A stretch of 64,000 nucleotides of DNA from Hymenobacter rubidus (GTDB taxonomy: Bacteria; Bacteroidota; Bacteroidia; Cytophagales; Hymenobacteraceae). The DNA lies in the NCBI RefSeq assembly GCF_016734815.1, contig NZ_JAERQF010000011.1, positions 62,001-126,000 of the forward strand, read 5' to 3'. The position numbers and the translations under genes were made by a program. The notes under the pieces were generated by a model. The model worked only from the letters and a program-made list of their open reading frames with translations. It was not told where the DNA came from and did no database searches. Shown here one piece after another: positions 53,840 to 62,014 of this stretch (the first letter of the stretch is position 1; each line of letters opens with the position of its first letter).

Positions 53840-54943
53840 TTACCCAATCTCAATCACGACGTCGTCCGTCATGGGGTGGGCCACGCACGTCAGCACGTAG
53901 CCTTGCTTGAGCTCGGAATCGGACAAGCCTTCGCGCTCGTCGAGGTGCACTTTGCCGCTGAGGCACTTGCCCCGGCAGGCGGTGCAAAGGCCAGCCTGGC
54001 AGGAATAAGGCAGGTCAATATCCTGGTCGAGAGCGACTTCGAGGATGGTTTCGCCGGACGGCACTTCAATCTTATACTCGCTGCCTTCGTATTGAATGGT
54101 GACGGTGCGGGTGGCTTTCACGTTGTCGGCGGGGTTGGTGGATACGTCGCCGTGGCCGTTGGGCTGGGCGGCGGCCAGTTCGGCATTGTCGGCGCTGGCC
54201 ACGAAGCTTTCGCGGCGGATGCGGGCTTCGGGCACGCGCAGCAGGTCGAGGGCAGCGCGGGCTTCGGTCATCAGGCCTTCGGGGCCGCACATAAAGTATT
54301 CGGCCTGCTCGGCCGGAAACTGGTGGCGCTGCTCCAGAATGCGCAGCAGCATGGTCCGGTTCACACGACCCGTGTGGCGGTGGGCGCCGCTGGGTTTCAG
54401 GGGCTGGCTGTAAACGTGCTCGACCTGCAAGTGGCCCTTGGCCTGGACCTCAAGGTCGAGGAGTTGCTGCTGAAAAATGACGGATTCCTCGTTGCGGTTG
54501 CCGTAAATGAGCAGGACGTGGCTTTGGGGCTCCGATTTCACTACCGCTTTCAGCATGGACATGAGCGGCGTGATGCCTGACCCGGCGCCAATGAGTACCA
54601 GCGAACGGGCCGCTTTGGGACTGGGGCTCAGCGTGAAATTGCCCAGCGGTTCCATCACCTCCAGCTGCTGGCCCACCTGCACGGTATCGAGCAAGTAGTT
54701 GCTTACCAGGCCGCCCGGCACGCGCTTCACGGTCACGGACAGGCGCGGCGCCTCGTCGGGGGTGCTGCTGAGGGAGTAGGCGCGGCGCTCCTTTTTGCCA
54801 TTTGGGCCGCAGGGCACAATGAGGGTCAGGAACTGGCCGGGGCGGCTGGCAATGGGCGCCCGGTCGGGCCGTTCAAGGTGGATGGTAACAGAATCGTCGG
54901 TTTCCTGGGTCAGCTCAACAACGGTTAGCGTATGGTAACTCAT
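53840..54943 (-). CDS. Phenylacetyl-CoA epoxidase reductase-like flavoprotein (PaaE type)
   Basis: A 367-residue electron-transfer protein with FAD, NAD(P) and plant-type 2Fe-2S domains. FAD: RAYSLSSTPDE. NAD: LVLIGAGSGITPLMSMLKAV and the YFMCGPEGLM turn. Ferredoxin domain (C-terminal, about residues 275-367): PYSCQAGLCTACRGKCLSG with the four Cys spacing C-x4-C-x2-C and a distant VLTCVAHP. Domain order FAD-NAD-2Fe2S is that of PaaE and HmpX-type reductases. No paa oxygenase genes are adjacent, so the partner is unknown. Confidence 0.9.
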   Translation of the reverse strand: MSYHTLTVVELTQETDDSVTIHLERPDRAPIASRPGQFLTLIVPCGPNGKKERRAYSLSSTPDEAPRLSVTVKRVPGGLVSNYLLDTVQVGQQLEVMEPLGNFTLSPSPKAARSLVLIGAGSGITPLMSMLKAVVKSEPQSHVLLIYGNRNEESVIFQQQLLDLEVQAKGHLQVEHVYSQPLKPSGAHRHTGRVNRTMLLRILEQRHQFPAEQAEYFMCGPEGLMTEARAALDLLRVPEARIRRESFVASADNAELAAAQPNGHGDVSTNPADNVKATRTVTIQYEGSEYKIEVPSGETILEVALDQDIDLPYSCQAGLCTACRGKCLSGKVHLDEREGLSDSELKQGYVLTCVAHPMTDDVVIEIG

Positions 54944-55059
54944 GCGGGGATTGGGAGGGGAGAAAAAAGCAGGCGACGGGCATCACCCGGCCTGCTCCGA
55001 ACTTTTACGAATGACAATAACAAAAGGACAGCCGCGCCGGCCCGCCGCGTCCTCGGCTG

Positions 55060-55067
55060 CAAAGGTA
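55060..55067 (-). promoter_or_regulatory. -7 box TACCTTTG (minus strand)
   Basis: Fits TAnnTTTG, 116 bases upstream of the PaaE-like start; no clear -33 TTG. Confidence 0.35.
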
Positions 55068-55156
55068 ACTTGCCGCCGCGCCCGCCTTTAAGCCGCTCGC
55101 CTCTGATTCGGTTCAGACACGGCGCTTTTTTGTTCCGCTCTTTTATTTCCAGCTAT

Positions 55157-55846
55157 TTGACTCTCTCCGCTTTGCTCCTGCGCCACCAGGCTAATTTCAG
55201 TCCGGTGCTGCCCGTCGACCTCAACGGCCCCGCCGTGGCCCGCCTCGATTTTTCGGCCCGAAACCCGCGCGTAGCCACCGCCGACCTGCGCGATACGGCT
55301 GCGTTCGCCCAGTTAGTTGAAGCGCTGCTCGCCGACCAACACGCCACCATCGGCATCGGCGGCTACCTCGAAAACCGCGTTATTTATCGCCGTAGCGCCC
55401 ATTTCGGTCCCGGTGCCGCCGAAGAGCCCCGCTCGCTACACCTGGGCGTGGACGTATGGCTGCCCGCCGGCACGCCCGTGCTGGCGCCGTTGCCCGCCAC
55501 CGTCCACAGCCTGGCCGACAACGACAACTTTGGCGATTACGGCCCCACCGTCATTCTCCAGCACGAGTTGGAGGGCACCGTTTTCTACAGCCTCTACGGC
55601 CATCTCAGCCGCCGGGAGTGGCAGCTGCTACGCCCCGGTCAGTTGCTGACGAAGGGCGAAGCTTTTGCCACCGTGGGCCCTTTTCCGGAAAATGGCGACT
55701 GGCCGCCGCATCTGCATCTCCAACTCATGACCGATTTACAGGGGCGTAACGGGGATTTTCCCGGCGTGGCCCGGCCCAGCGAGCGGGAGAAATGGGCGGC
55801 GCTGTGCCCAGACCCGAATCTGGTGCTGCAAAGCAAATTTATCTGA
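55157..55846 (+). CDS. M23 family metallopeptidase-like protein
   Basis: A protein of about 229 residues with an M23 (LytM/lysostaphin-like) domain that typically cuts peptidoglycan cross-bridges. Zinc-binding motifs are HLGVDVWLPAGTPVLAPLPA (His-x3-Asp) and PPHLHLQLMTDL (His-x-His), with YGHLSRREWQLLRPGQLLTK between. The frame is open upstream to 54932, but that part is low-complexity and not protein-like; I place the start at the TTG 55157 (LTLSALLLRHQANF). The start is uncertain. No signal peptide is obvious from this start, so location is unclear. Confidence 0.75.
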   Translation: MTLSALLLRHQANFSPVLPVDLNGPAVARLDFSARNPRVATADLRDTAAFAQLVEALLADQHATIGIGGYLENRVIYRRSAHFGPGAAEEPRSLHLGVDVWLPAGTPVLAPLPATVHSLADNDNFGDYGPTVILQHELEGTVFYSLYGHLSRREWQLLRPGQLLTKGEAFATVGPFPENGDWPPHLHLQLMTDLQGRNGDFPGVARPSEREKWAALCPDPNLVLQSKFI

Positions 55847-56034
55847 ACCGCAGATTTTCGCAGATTAGACGGATAAGAACGGATTCAGACGTCTGCAATC
55901 GACTTTAGTCCTCACGCAACTGCAAATCAATCAGAAAGGCCAGCCCTCAAATAGGACTGGCCTTTCTGATTGATTTGCAGTTGCGGCTCTGAATCCGTTC
56001 TTATCCGTCTAATCTGCGAAAATCTGCGGTTCAG
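55843..56034. repeat. Nested 192-bp inverted repeat filling a convergent gap
   Basis: Outer arms 55843-55886 and 55991-56034 are perfect 44-base reverse complements (start CTGAACCGCAGATTTTCGCA). Inside are a second pair of perfect 28-base arms (55916-55943, 55957-55984; core TGCAAATCAATCAGAAAGGC) with a 13-base loop. The outer arm overlaps the M23 stop codon by three bases and the other arm ends 4 bases before the permease stop, so the whole space between the two genes is palindrome. A likely two-way terminator. Confidence 0.92.
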
Positions 56035-56038
56035 ACAG

Positions 56039-57262
56039 TTAATCGAACTTAATAGCTACCACTGGCTTGATGCGGGCAATCAAGTACGTCGGAATCAGCA
56101 CGGCCAGCAGCGAGGCCACGAAGGTGGCAATGTTCAGCAAGATGAGCATGGTCGGGTCCCAGGAAATCGGAACGCGGTCCATGTAATAGTTCTCGGGGTC
56201 GAGGGGGATGACGTGGAAATAATACTGAATGGCACAGAAGCCAACGGCTATTACGTTGCCAATCAGCATGCCGCGCAGCGTGAGCGACAGACCCCGGAAG
56301 AAAAACATGCGCCTGATTTGGTTGTCCGTCGCGCCCAAGGCTTTTAGGATACCAATCATGTTGGTGCGCTCCAGAATCATGATAAAAATCGTGGCCACCA
56401 TGTTGAAAGTTGCCACGAAGATGATGAGAATCAGAAAAATCACCACGTTGCGGTTCAGCAGCTGCAGCCAGTCGAACAGCTGGGCGTACTGGTCCGTGAT
56501 TTTATCGACTTTGAGGTCGTAAGGGAGTCGCTCGAAGAATTTTTCGCAGGTGGCGTCCAGGGTATTGAAATTTTTCAGCACTACTTCCATGCCGCCCACC
56601 AGCGAATCCGGCCAGGCCGGCGAGTTCAACTCCCGAATCTGGCGAATGTCGCCAATGACGTACACCTCATCAAACTCGTCGAGGCCGGTGGAATAGATGC
56701 CGCACACGCGAAACTGCCGAATGCGCGGCGGGTTCTGGATGAAGTAAAACAGGGCCTTGTCGCCCACGCTCAGGCGCAGCTTGTCGGCCACCTTGCGCGA
56801 GAGCAGCACGTCCTCGCTGGCCGACGAATCCGGAAAGGACAAAAACTTGCCGCTTACCAGGTTGGCTCGCATGGGCGATGGGCCATCGGTTTCGGCAATG
56901 CCTTTGAGCACCACGCCCAGCACCTCGTCCTTGGTTTTGATGATGGCCGTTTTCACGGCATAGGGCTGCGTCGACTTTACTTCCGGAAACTCGTGCAGGT
57001 CGCGCACCAGCCGGGGCGCGGCAATGGGCGCCACCTCCAGCGAATTGTTGGTGTCGTAGCGCGAAATCTGCAGGTGGGCCCCGAACGAGAAAATCTTGTT
57101 CTGAATCTCGTTGCGAAACCCTTGCAGGATGGCAAACGACACCACCATCACCGCCAAGCCCATGGCAATGCTGATGATGGCTATTTTTGTGACCGACGCG
57201 GTGAAGGAGCCGGAATCGGCTCCCCCGTCAATCTTGTGCGAAATGTAGCGGGCGACGTTCAT
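56039..57262 (-). CDS. LolC/LolE-type ABC permease (FtsX family)
   Basis: A 407-residue inner-membrane protein with an N-terminal membrane segment (about residues 30-50, IISIAMGLAVMVVSFAILQG), a large periplasmic domain and three C-terminal segments (LLNRNVVIFLILIIFVATFN; GMLIGNVIAVGFCAIQYYFH; LLNIATFVASLLAVLIPTYL). This topology and the motifs NMVATIFIMILERTNMIGIL, then KALGATDNQIRRMFFFRG, are those of LolC/E and MacB-type FtsX permeases. LolCDE releases lipoproteins from the inner membrane; whether this is a Lol protein is inferred. No ATPase gene is adjacent. Confidence 0.87.
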   Translation of the reverse strand: MNVARYISHKIDGGADSGSFTASVTKIAIISIAMGLAVMVVSFAILQGFRNEIQNKIFSFGAHLQISRYDTNNSLEVAPIAAPRLVRDLHEFPEVKSTQPYAVKTAIIKTKDEVLGVVLKGIAETDGPSPMRANLVSGKFLSFPDSSASEDVLLSRKVADKLRLSVGDKALFYFIQNPPRIRQFRVCGIYSTGLDEFDEVYVIGDIRQIRELNSPAWPDSLVGGMEVVLKNFNTLDATCEKFFERLPYDLKVDKITDQYAQLFDWLQLLNRNVVIFLILIIFVATFNMVATIFIMILERTNMIGILKALGATDNQIRRMFFFRGLSLTLRGMLIGNVIAVGFCAIQYYFHVIPLDPENYYMDRVPISWDPTMLILLNIATFVASLLAVLIPTYLIARIKPVVAIKFD

Positions 57263-57370
57263 TATTCAGCCGTAAAGCTACGTTTTGAAAGGGTACCGGC
57301 CACGCTCCCGCCGCATCTGCTACTTGCCCGCCGTGGCCGGGCCTTTTTTTTCGCGTTTTCCACCTGCTCT

Positions 57371-58612
57371 ATGGTCACCATTTTTGCCAAAATTACCCTG
57401 TCAGTGCTGCTGGCGCTGCCGGCTTGTGGCCGTAATCAGCCGCTGGTTGCCGGAAGCCAGCATTCGGCCGAAACAGGTCCTACTACGTTGGCGCAGCCGC
57501 CCCGTGTTGCGGGCGTAGTGGTGGGCGCTGAGCGCCTGGGCAACTACCTGCCGCAGCTCAAAGGCAAGCGCGTGGGGCTGGTCATCAACCAAACTTCCCG
57601 CGTGGGCACCAGCTATCTGGTGGATACGCTGCGGGCGCGAGGCGTAAATGTAACGGCCATTTTTGCGCCGGAGCACGGTTTTCGGGGCGAGGAGGCCGAC
57701 GGCGTCACCATTAAGGAAGGGCGCGATGCCCGCAGCGGCGTACCCGTACGCTCGGTGTACGGCAAAACCAAAAAGCCCACCCCCGAAATGCTGGCCGACG
57801 TGGATGTGCTGGTGTTTGATATTCAGGACGTGGGGGCCCGGTTTTACACCTTCATCAGCACGCTGCACTACGTGATGGAAGCGGCGGCCGAGCTGAACAA
57901 AGCCGTCATCGTGCTCGACCGTCCTAATCCCAACGGCGACCTAGTAGACGGCCCCGTGCTGGAACCTGCCCACAAATCTTTCGTCGGCCTCGACCCGCTG
58001 CCCATTGCCCACGGCCTCACGGTAGGCGAGTTGGCCACGATGATAAACGCCGAAAAGTGGCTGGCCGGCGGCCGACGCTGCGCCCTCACGGTGGTGCCCA
58101 TGGCAGCCGGCTATACCCACGCCACGGCCTACCACCTGCCCGTGCGCCCCTCCCCCAACCTGCCCACCGACCACGCCGTGGCCCTTTATCCCAGCATCTG
58201 CCTGTTTGAGGGCACCAATGTGAGCGTGGGGCGCGGCACGGCCACGCCGTTTGAGGTCATCGGCAGCCCGGCGCAGCCAGCTTCACGGCCGTATTCGTTC
58301 ACGCCCGCGCCCAATGCCGGCTCACCTAGTCCGCCGCTCAAGGGCCAGGTTTGCTACGGGCTGAATCTGGCCGGGGCCGCTACTCGAGAAGGCACGGGGC
58401 TGGTGCTGAAATACCTGCTCGATTTTTATCAGCAGAGCACCGACAAAGCCCATTTCTTCGGCAAGTATTTCGAGGAATTGTCGGGCACTAATTCTTTGCG
58501 TGAGCAGATTATTGCAGGTAAGTCCGAGGCTGAAATTCGCGCCTCCTGGGAACCGGGGCTGGGGAAGTTTAAAGCCCTGCGCAAGAAATATTTATTGTAC
58601 CCGGAGCGGTAG
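57371..58612 (+). CDS. NamZ-like exo-beta-N-acetylmuramidase (DUF1343)
   Basis: A 413-residue exported protein of the DUF1343 family; the Bacillus subtilis member NamZ removes MurNAc from the ends of peptidoglycan fragments. ATG at 57371 opens a lipoprotein-like signal (ALPACG). Family motifs are LVINQTSRVGTSYLVDTL, IFAPEHGFRGEEADGVTI, SVYGKTKKPTPEMLADVDVL, VFDIQDVGARFYTFISTL, VLDRPNPNGDLVDGPV and EGTNVSVGRGTATPFEVIG. All are present and the length is normal. It is divergent from the LolC/E-like permease and followed by a family A repeat. Confidence 0.9.
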   Translation: MVTIFAKITLSVLLALPACGRNQPLVAGSQHSAETGPTTLAQPPRVAGVVVGAERLGNYLPQLKGKRVGLVINQTSRVGTSYLVDTLRARGVNVTAIFAPEHGFRGEEADGVTIKEGRDARSGVPVRSVYGKTKKPTPEMLADVDVLVFDIQDVGARFYTFISTLHYVMEAAAELNKAVIVLDRPNPNGDLVDGPVLEPAHKSFVGLDPLPIAHGLTVGELATMINAEKWLAGGRRCALTVVPMAAGYTHATAYHLPVRPSPNLPTDHAVALYPSICLFEGTNVSVGRGTATPFEVIGSPAQPASRPYSFTPAPNAGSPSPPLKGQVCYGLNLAGAATREGTGLVLKYLLDFYQQSTDKAHFFGKYFEELSGTNSLREQIIAGKSEAEIRASWEPGLGKFKALRKKYLLYPER

Positions 58613-58624
58613 GTGCTTTTCCCA

Positions 58625-58727
58625 GAACGTCATGCTGAGCGTAGTCGAAGCATCTCGCGTGCCGAAGTAATCAATGCTACTTCAACGAAGCGGTAGAGAT
58701 GCTTCTACTACGCTCAGCATGACGTTC
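58625..58727. repeat. Family A inverted repeat
   Basis: Left arm GAACGTCATGCTGAGCGTAG..., right arm ending ...CGCTCAGCATGACGTTC, 32 bases each with few mismatches, around a 39-base centre. Lies between two genes of the same strand (NamZ-like and fmt), so it is not limited to convergent gaps. Confidence 0.9.
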
Positions 58728-58755
58728 CACTCCTAACAAAATATCACACTCCTAC

Positions 58756-59715
58756 ATGCTGAACATCATTTTCATGGGCACGCCCGATTTTGCTGTGCCC
58801 ACTTTGGAAAGCCTGCTGGCCTGGCCGGGTGGCCGGGTGGTAGCCGTTGTCACGGCGCCGGACCGGCCGGCGGGGCGCGGCCGCCAGCTCCAGGCCTCGG
58901 CTGTAAAGGTGGCCGCCGAGGCCCACAGCTTGCCCGTGCTGCAACCCACGAATTTGAAATCGCCCGAGTTTCAAGCGGAGCTGCAGCGCTATGCGGCCGA
59001 TTTGCAGGTGGTGGTGGCTTTCCGGATGCTGCCCGAAGCGGTGTGGAACATGCCCCGGCTGGGTTCCATCAACATTCACGCCTCGCTGCTGCCGCAGTAC
59101 CGGGGTGCGGCCCCCATCAACTGGGCCCTGATGCATGGCGACACCGAAACGGGCGTCACGTCGTTTTTTCTGCGCCACGAAATCGACACCGGCGACCTGA
59201 TTTTTCAGGAGCGGGTGCCCATCGCGCCCGAAGACGATTTTGGCAGTCTGTACAACAAGCTGAAAGCCGTGGGCGCCGACTTAGCCAGGCGCTCGGTGGA
59301 GGCCATTGCGGCAGGTACGGCCCCCAGCATTCCGCAGGCGCAGGGCGACGACCTTCGCCCGGCTCCGAAGCTGCAAAAGGAAACCGGACGGCTTGATTTC
59401 AATCGCCCTACGTCCGAGCTGGTGAACTGGGTGCGCGGCCTCTCGCCCATTCCCACAGCATTTGCCACGCTGCCCGACGGTCGTGTTATGAAAATATTTC
59501 GTGCAAAATCCGTAGAACTAAACAACTCATTTACAACCCAAAAAACTCCCGGCACTTGGGCTTCGGATGGCAAGCACTACCTGCGCGTGGCTACCTCCGA
59601 CGGCTGGCTTGACCTATTAGACGTACAGGCCGAAGGCAAGAAACGAATGGGGGTAGAAGAGTTTTTGCGGGGTGCCGGCCAAGGGCTGGGATTCGCAGCG
59701 CTTCCCGCCCAGTAG
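58756..59715 (+). CDS. fmt: Methionyl-tRNA formyltransferase
   Basis: A 319-residue enzyme that formylates initiator Met-tRNA with 10-formyl-tetrahydrofolate. N-terminal Rossmann domain: IIFMGTPDFAVPTLESLL, VTAPDRPAGRGRQLQASAVK; catalytic SINIHASLLPQYRGAAPINW with Asn and His, then the Asp of FFLRHEIDTGDLIF. The C-terminal OB-like domain binds tRNA (RLDFNRPTSELVNWVRGLSP). Length and all motifs are normal. It supports a conventional translation-initiation gene; no def gene is adjacent. Confidence 0.95.
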   Translation: MLNIIFMGTPDFAVPTLESLLAWPGGRVVAVVTAPDRPAGRGRQLQASAVKVAAEAHSLPVLQPTNLKSPEFQAELQRYAADLQVVVAFRMLPEAVWNMPRLGSINIHASLLPQYRGAAPINWALMHGDTETGVTSFFLRHEIDTGDLIFQERVPIAPEDDFGSLYNKLKAVGADLARRSVEAIAAGTAPSIPQAQGDDLRPAPKLQKETGRLDFNRPTSELVNWVRGLSPIPTAFATLPDGRVMKIFRAKSVELNNSFTTQKTPGTWASDGKHYLRVATSDGWLDLLDVQAEGKKRMGVEEFLRGAGQGLGFAALPAQ

Positions 59716-59737
59716 GCTTGCCTGTGCAAGCCTCTGA

Positions 59738-61267
59738 ATGTCCTTCCCCTCCCACCCTACCGTCCGGCCGGTACCCCAAGCCGATACTTCCTACATGCCC
59801 GCCAAGCGCTGGCTGGTGCAGCACCGGGCTATGGGCCTCACGCTGTTGCTGGCCCTGGGGCTGCTGCCTTTTTTCGCGCTGTCGTTCTACAACTCACCCT
59901 TCTGGGACGATTTCGGCATGGCCCTGATGGTGCGCCAATACGGATTGTGGCCGGCCCAAAAGGTGTTTTACCTTACCTGGGGCGGGCGCTACGGCACGGC
60001 CTTGGTGCAAACGCTGAGCAACCCCCTCACCTACGGCTGGGTGGGCGGCATGCACTTCACGCCGCTGGTGCTGCTGGGCAGCACGCTGCTGGTGCTGCAC
60101 CTGAACCTGCGGGAGCTATCCGGCCGGCGTCTCTCCTCCGGTACGGCCGGGCGCGGCGCGGCCTTGCTCCTGCTGCTTTCCCTAGCCTGGATGCCTACCA
60201 TTTACCCCCTGTTTTATTGGTTTACGGCCGGCACCGGGTACATGCTGGGCATTATTCTGATGCTGCTTATTCCGGCGGCGGGCCTGCGGGCCTTGCGGGC
60301 GGGCACCGACTGGGGCCGGCGCGGCTGGTATGGCGTTGCGCAGGCAAGTACTGTACTGGCGGTTGGGCTCAATGAAATAGCTCTGCTGCTGCTGGCTTGG
60401 CTGCTGCTCGTGCTGCTGGCTTGCAGTTGGTGGGCAGGTCGGGGCCGGGCGGCGGCGTGTTGGGGCGGGCTGCTGGTGAGTGCGGTGGTGGGCGGCACGG
60501 TGGCCGTGCTGGCGCCCGGCAACTGGGTGCGGATGTATGGCCCTTCCGGCGCAAGCCAGCCTCACGCCTCCTTGAATGTCAGCAACGTTTTGCGTTACGC
60601 AGCCGAGTTTTTTACGGGTTTTCTGGCGCAGCCCCTGCACATTATGGCGCTGCTGCTGCTGGCCCTGTTGCTGGGGCCGCTGCTGGTGCGAACGCGGCAT
60701 TGGCGGCCCGTGGGGTTCCGGCTGCCACTTGCGGGTGGCGTGGCCGTGCTGCTGGTGGGCCTGGGCAGCAGCTTCGTTTTCCATGCGCTGGTTACCCAGA
60801 ACCCGCCGCCGGGCCGCACCCTGAGCTTTATGTGGCTTTGGCTGTTTCTCGGCTGGGTGGGCGTGCTGTGGGCCGCGGTGCCGCGTCGGGTGGCGCCCCT
60901 TTTGGTGCGCACGTTGGCGCGCTTGCAGCGGTTGGCGGCGGGGGTCACCTTCGTGTTGCTGCTGCTGGGGGTGGAGCGCAGCGCCTGGACGGAGTGGCTG
61001 CGCAACGCCCCGACCTGGCGGGCGCAGAACGACGCGCGGTTTTGCCGAATGCAGGAGGCGGTTCGGCTGGGGCAGCGGGTGGTAGTGGTGCCGCCGTTCG
61101 AGGGGATTGTGCCGCGGCACATTTCCATTTTGGGCGAAAACCTGTTTTTTCACCCCGGCAACAGCATCCAACACCACAACAACGACGTGACTGCCCGGTG
61201 GTTTGGGCTCGATTCTGTTAACCTCTCAGCGCCCTCGCTGCAAGGCCGGGTCGGAGAAGGGCTTTAA
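59738..61267 (+). CDS. DUF6056-like multi-pass membrane protein
   Basis: A 509-residue inner-membrane protein with about eleven hydrophobic segments. The N-terminal region (LTLLLALGLLPFFALSFYNS, then PFWDDFGMALMVRQYGLWPA) and loops such as FYLTWGGRYGTALVQTLSNP match DUF6056 and related glycosyltransferase-like (GT-C) membrane proteins; an FWDD acidic pair after the first segment is where GT-C enzymes keep their catalytic Asp. No partner gene suggests a substrate. ATG at 59738 is used, 59795 is a possible alternative. The last residues (SAPSLQGRVGEGL) look like a translated repeat element. Confidence 0.75.
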   Translation: MSFPSHPTVRPVPQADTSYMPAKRWLVQHRAMGLTLLLALGLLPFFALSFYNSPFWDDFGMALMVRQYGLWPAQKVFYLTWGGRYGTALVQTLSNPLTYGWVGGMHFTPLVLLGSTLLVLHLNLRELSGRRLSSGTAGRGAALLLLLSLAWMPTIYPLFYWFTAGTGYMLGIILMLLIPAAGLRALRAGTDWGRRGWYGVAQASTVLAVGLNEIALLLLAWLLLVLLACSWWAGRGRAAACWGGLLVSAVVGGTVAVLAPGNWVRMYGPSGASQPHASLNVSNVLRYAAEFFTGFLAQPLHIMALLLLALLLGPLLVRTRHWRPVGFRLPLAGGVAVLLVGLGSSFVFHALVTQNPPPGRTLSFMWLWLFLGWVGVLWAAVPRRVAPLLVRTLARLQRLAAGVTFVLLLLGVERSAWTEWLRNAPTWRAQNDARFCRMQEAVRLGQRVVVVPPFEGIVPRHISILGENLFFHPGNSIQHHNNDVTARWFGLDSVNLSAPSLQGRVGEGL

Positions 61268-61327
61268 CTTGCGAAGCGGCTGTAGCATTTCATTACCACA
61301 ATAGCCGCTCCACCCTACCTCTCTCGC

Positions 61328-61816
61328 ATGGTTTCCATCATTGTTGCCGTGGCCGAAAATGGCGTTATCGGCTATCAGGGCCAACTGCCCTGGGGCTCCC
61401 TCCCCGACGACCTCAAGCACTTCAAGCAACTCTCATTTGGCAAGCCCGTGCTGATGGGACGCCGCACCTACGACAGCATCGGGCGGCCCCTGCCGGGTCG
61501 GCCCAATATTGTCATCACCCGACAGGCCAATTGGTCGGCAGACGGATGCGAAACCGCGCCATCGGTGCTGGCCGCGCTGGCCCGCGCCCAGGAGTTGGGC
61601 CCCGACGTATGCGTGATTGGCGGCGGCGAAATCTACCGTGAAGCCCTGCCCGCCGTGGATGTCGTGTACCTCACCGAAGTGCATCACGCGTTCGAAGGCG
61701 ACGCTTTTTTTTCACCCCTCAGCCCCACCGAATGGCGCGAAGAAACCCGCGTGCGCCACGAGCCCGACGCTCGCCACGCCTACGCTTTCAGCTTTGTCAC
61801 GCTGCGAAGGCGGTAA
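61328..61816 (+). CDS. folA: Dihydrofolate reductase
   Basis: A 162-residue enzyme that reduces dihydrofolate to tetrahydrofolate with NADPH. Motifs: MVSIIVAVAENGVIGYQGQL, then PWGSLPDDLKHFKQL with the catalytic Asp, VLMGRRTYDSIGRPLPGRPN and the NADPH-binding VIGGGEIYREALP, then VYLTEVHHAFEGDAFF. Length and motifs are typical; the single enzyme is intact. It follows DUF6056 by about 60 bases. Confidence 0.94.
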   Translation: MVSIIVAVAENGVIGYQGQLPWGSLPDDLKHFKQLSFGKPVLMGRRTYDSIGRPLPGRPNIVITRQANWSADGCETAPSVLAALARAQELGPDVCVIGGGEIYREALPAVDVVYLTEVHHAFEGDAFFSPLSPTEWREETRVRHEPDARHAYAFSFVTLRRR

Positions 61817-61851
61817 AACGGCAAGCCGAACAATCTGCACAAAAAAGGCGG

Positions 61852-61934
61852 CCAGCTGAGCTTGTCGAAGCATCTCTGCCGTAAAAGCAAATGAATTGCT
61901 TACGCGGTAGAGATGCTTCGGCAAGCTCAGCAGG
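61852..61934. repeat. Family A inverted repeat, variant arms
   Basis: CAGCTGAGCTTGTCGAAGCATCTC at the left and GAGATGCTTCGGCAAGCTCAGCAGG at the right, with a GCCGTAA...TTACGCGG pairing in the centre. The outer ATGC motif is changed, but the inner GAAGCATCTC / GAGATGCTTC halves are kept. Confidence 0.85.
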
Positions 61935-61960
61935 ACGTGCTATTGCAACAAACTATTGCA

Positions 61961-61994
61961 GCAAAAAGGCAGCCTATCCAGGCTGCCTTTTTGC
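61961..61994. terminator. Bidirectional intrinsic terminator
   Basis: Perfect 14-bp stem GCAAAAAGGCAGCC / GGCTGCCTTTTTGC with loop TATCCA; T runs on both strands. Sits between the convergent DHFR and large exported protein genes. Confidence 0.88.
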
Positions 61995-62014
61995 TTTTCA
62001 AATTACCACTGGTT

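Noticed and set aside
54932..55156. Start of the M23 gene at 54932
   Set aside because: The first 75 codons overlap the start of the divergent reductase gene and its promoter box, and are basic low-complexity sequence with no conservation pattern.
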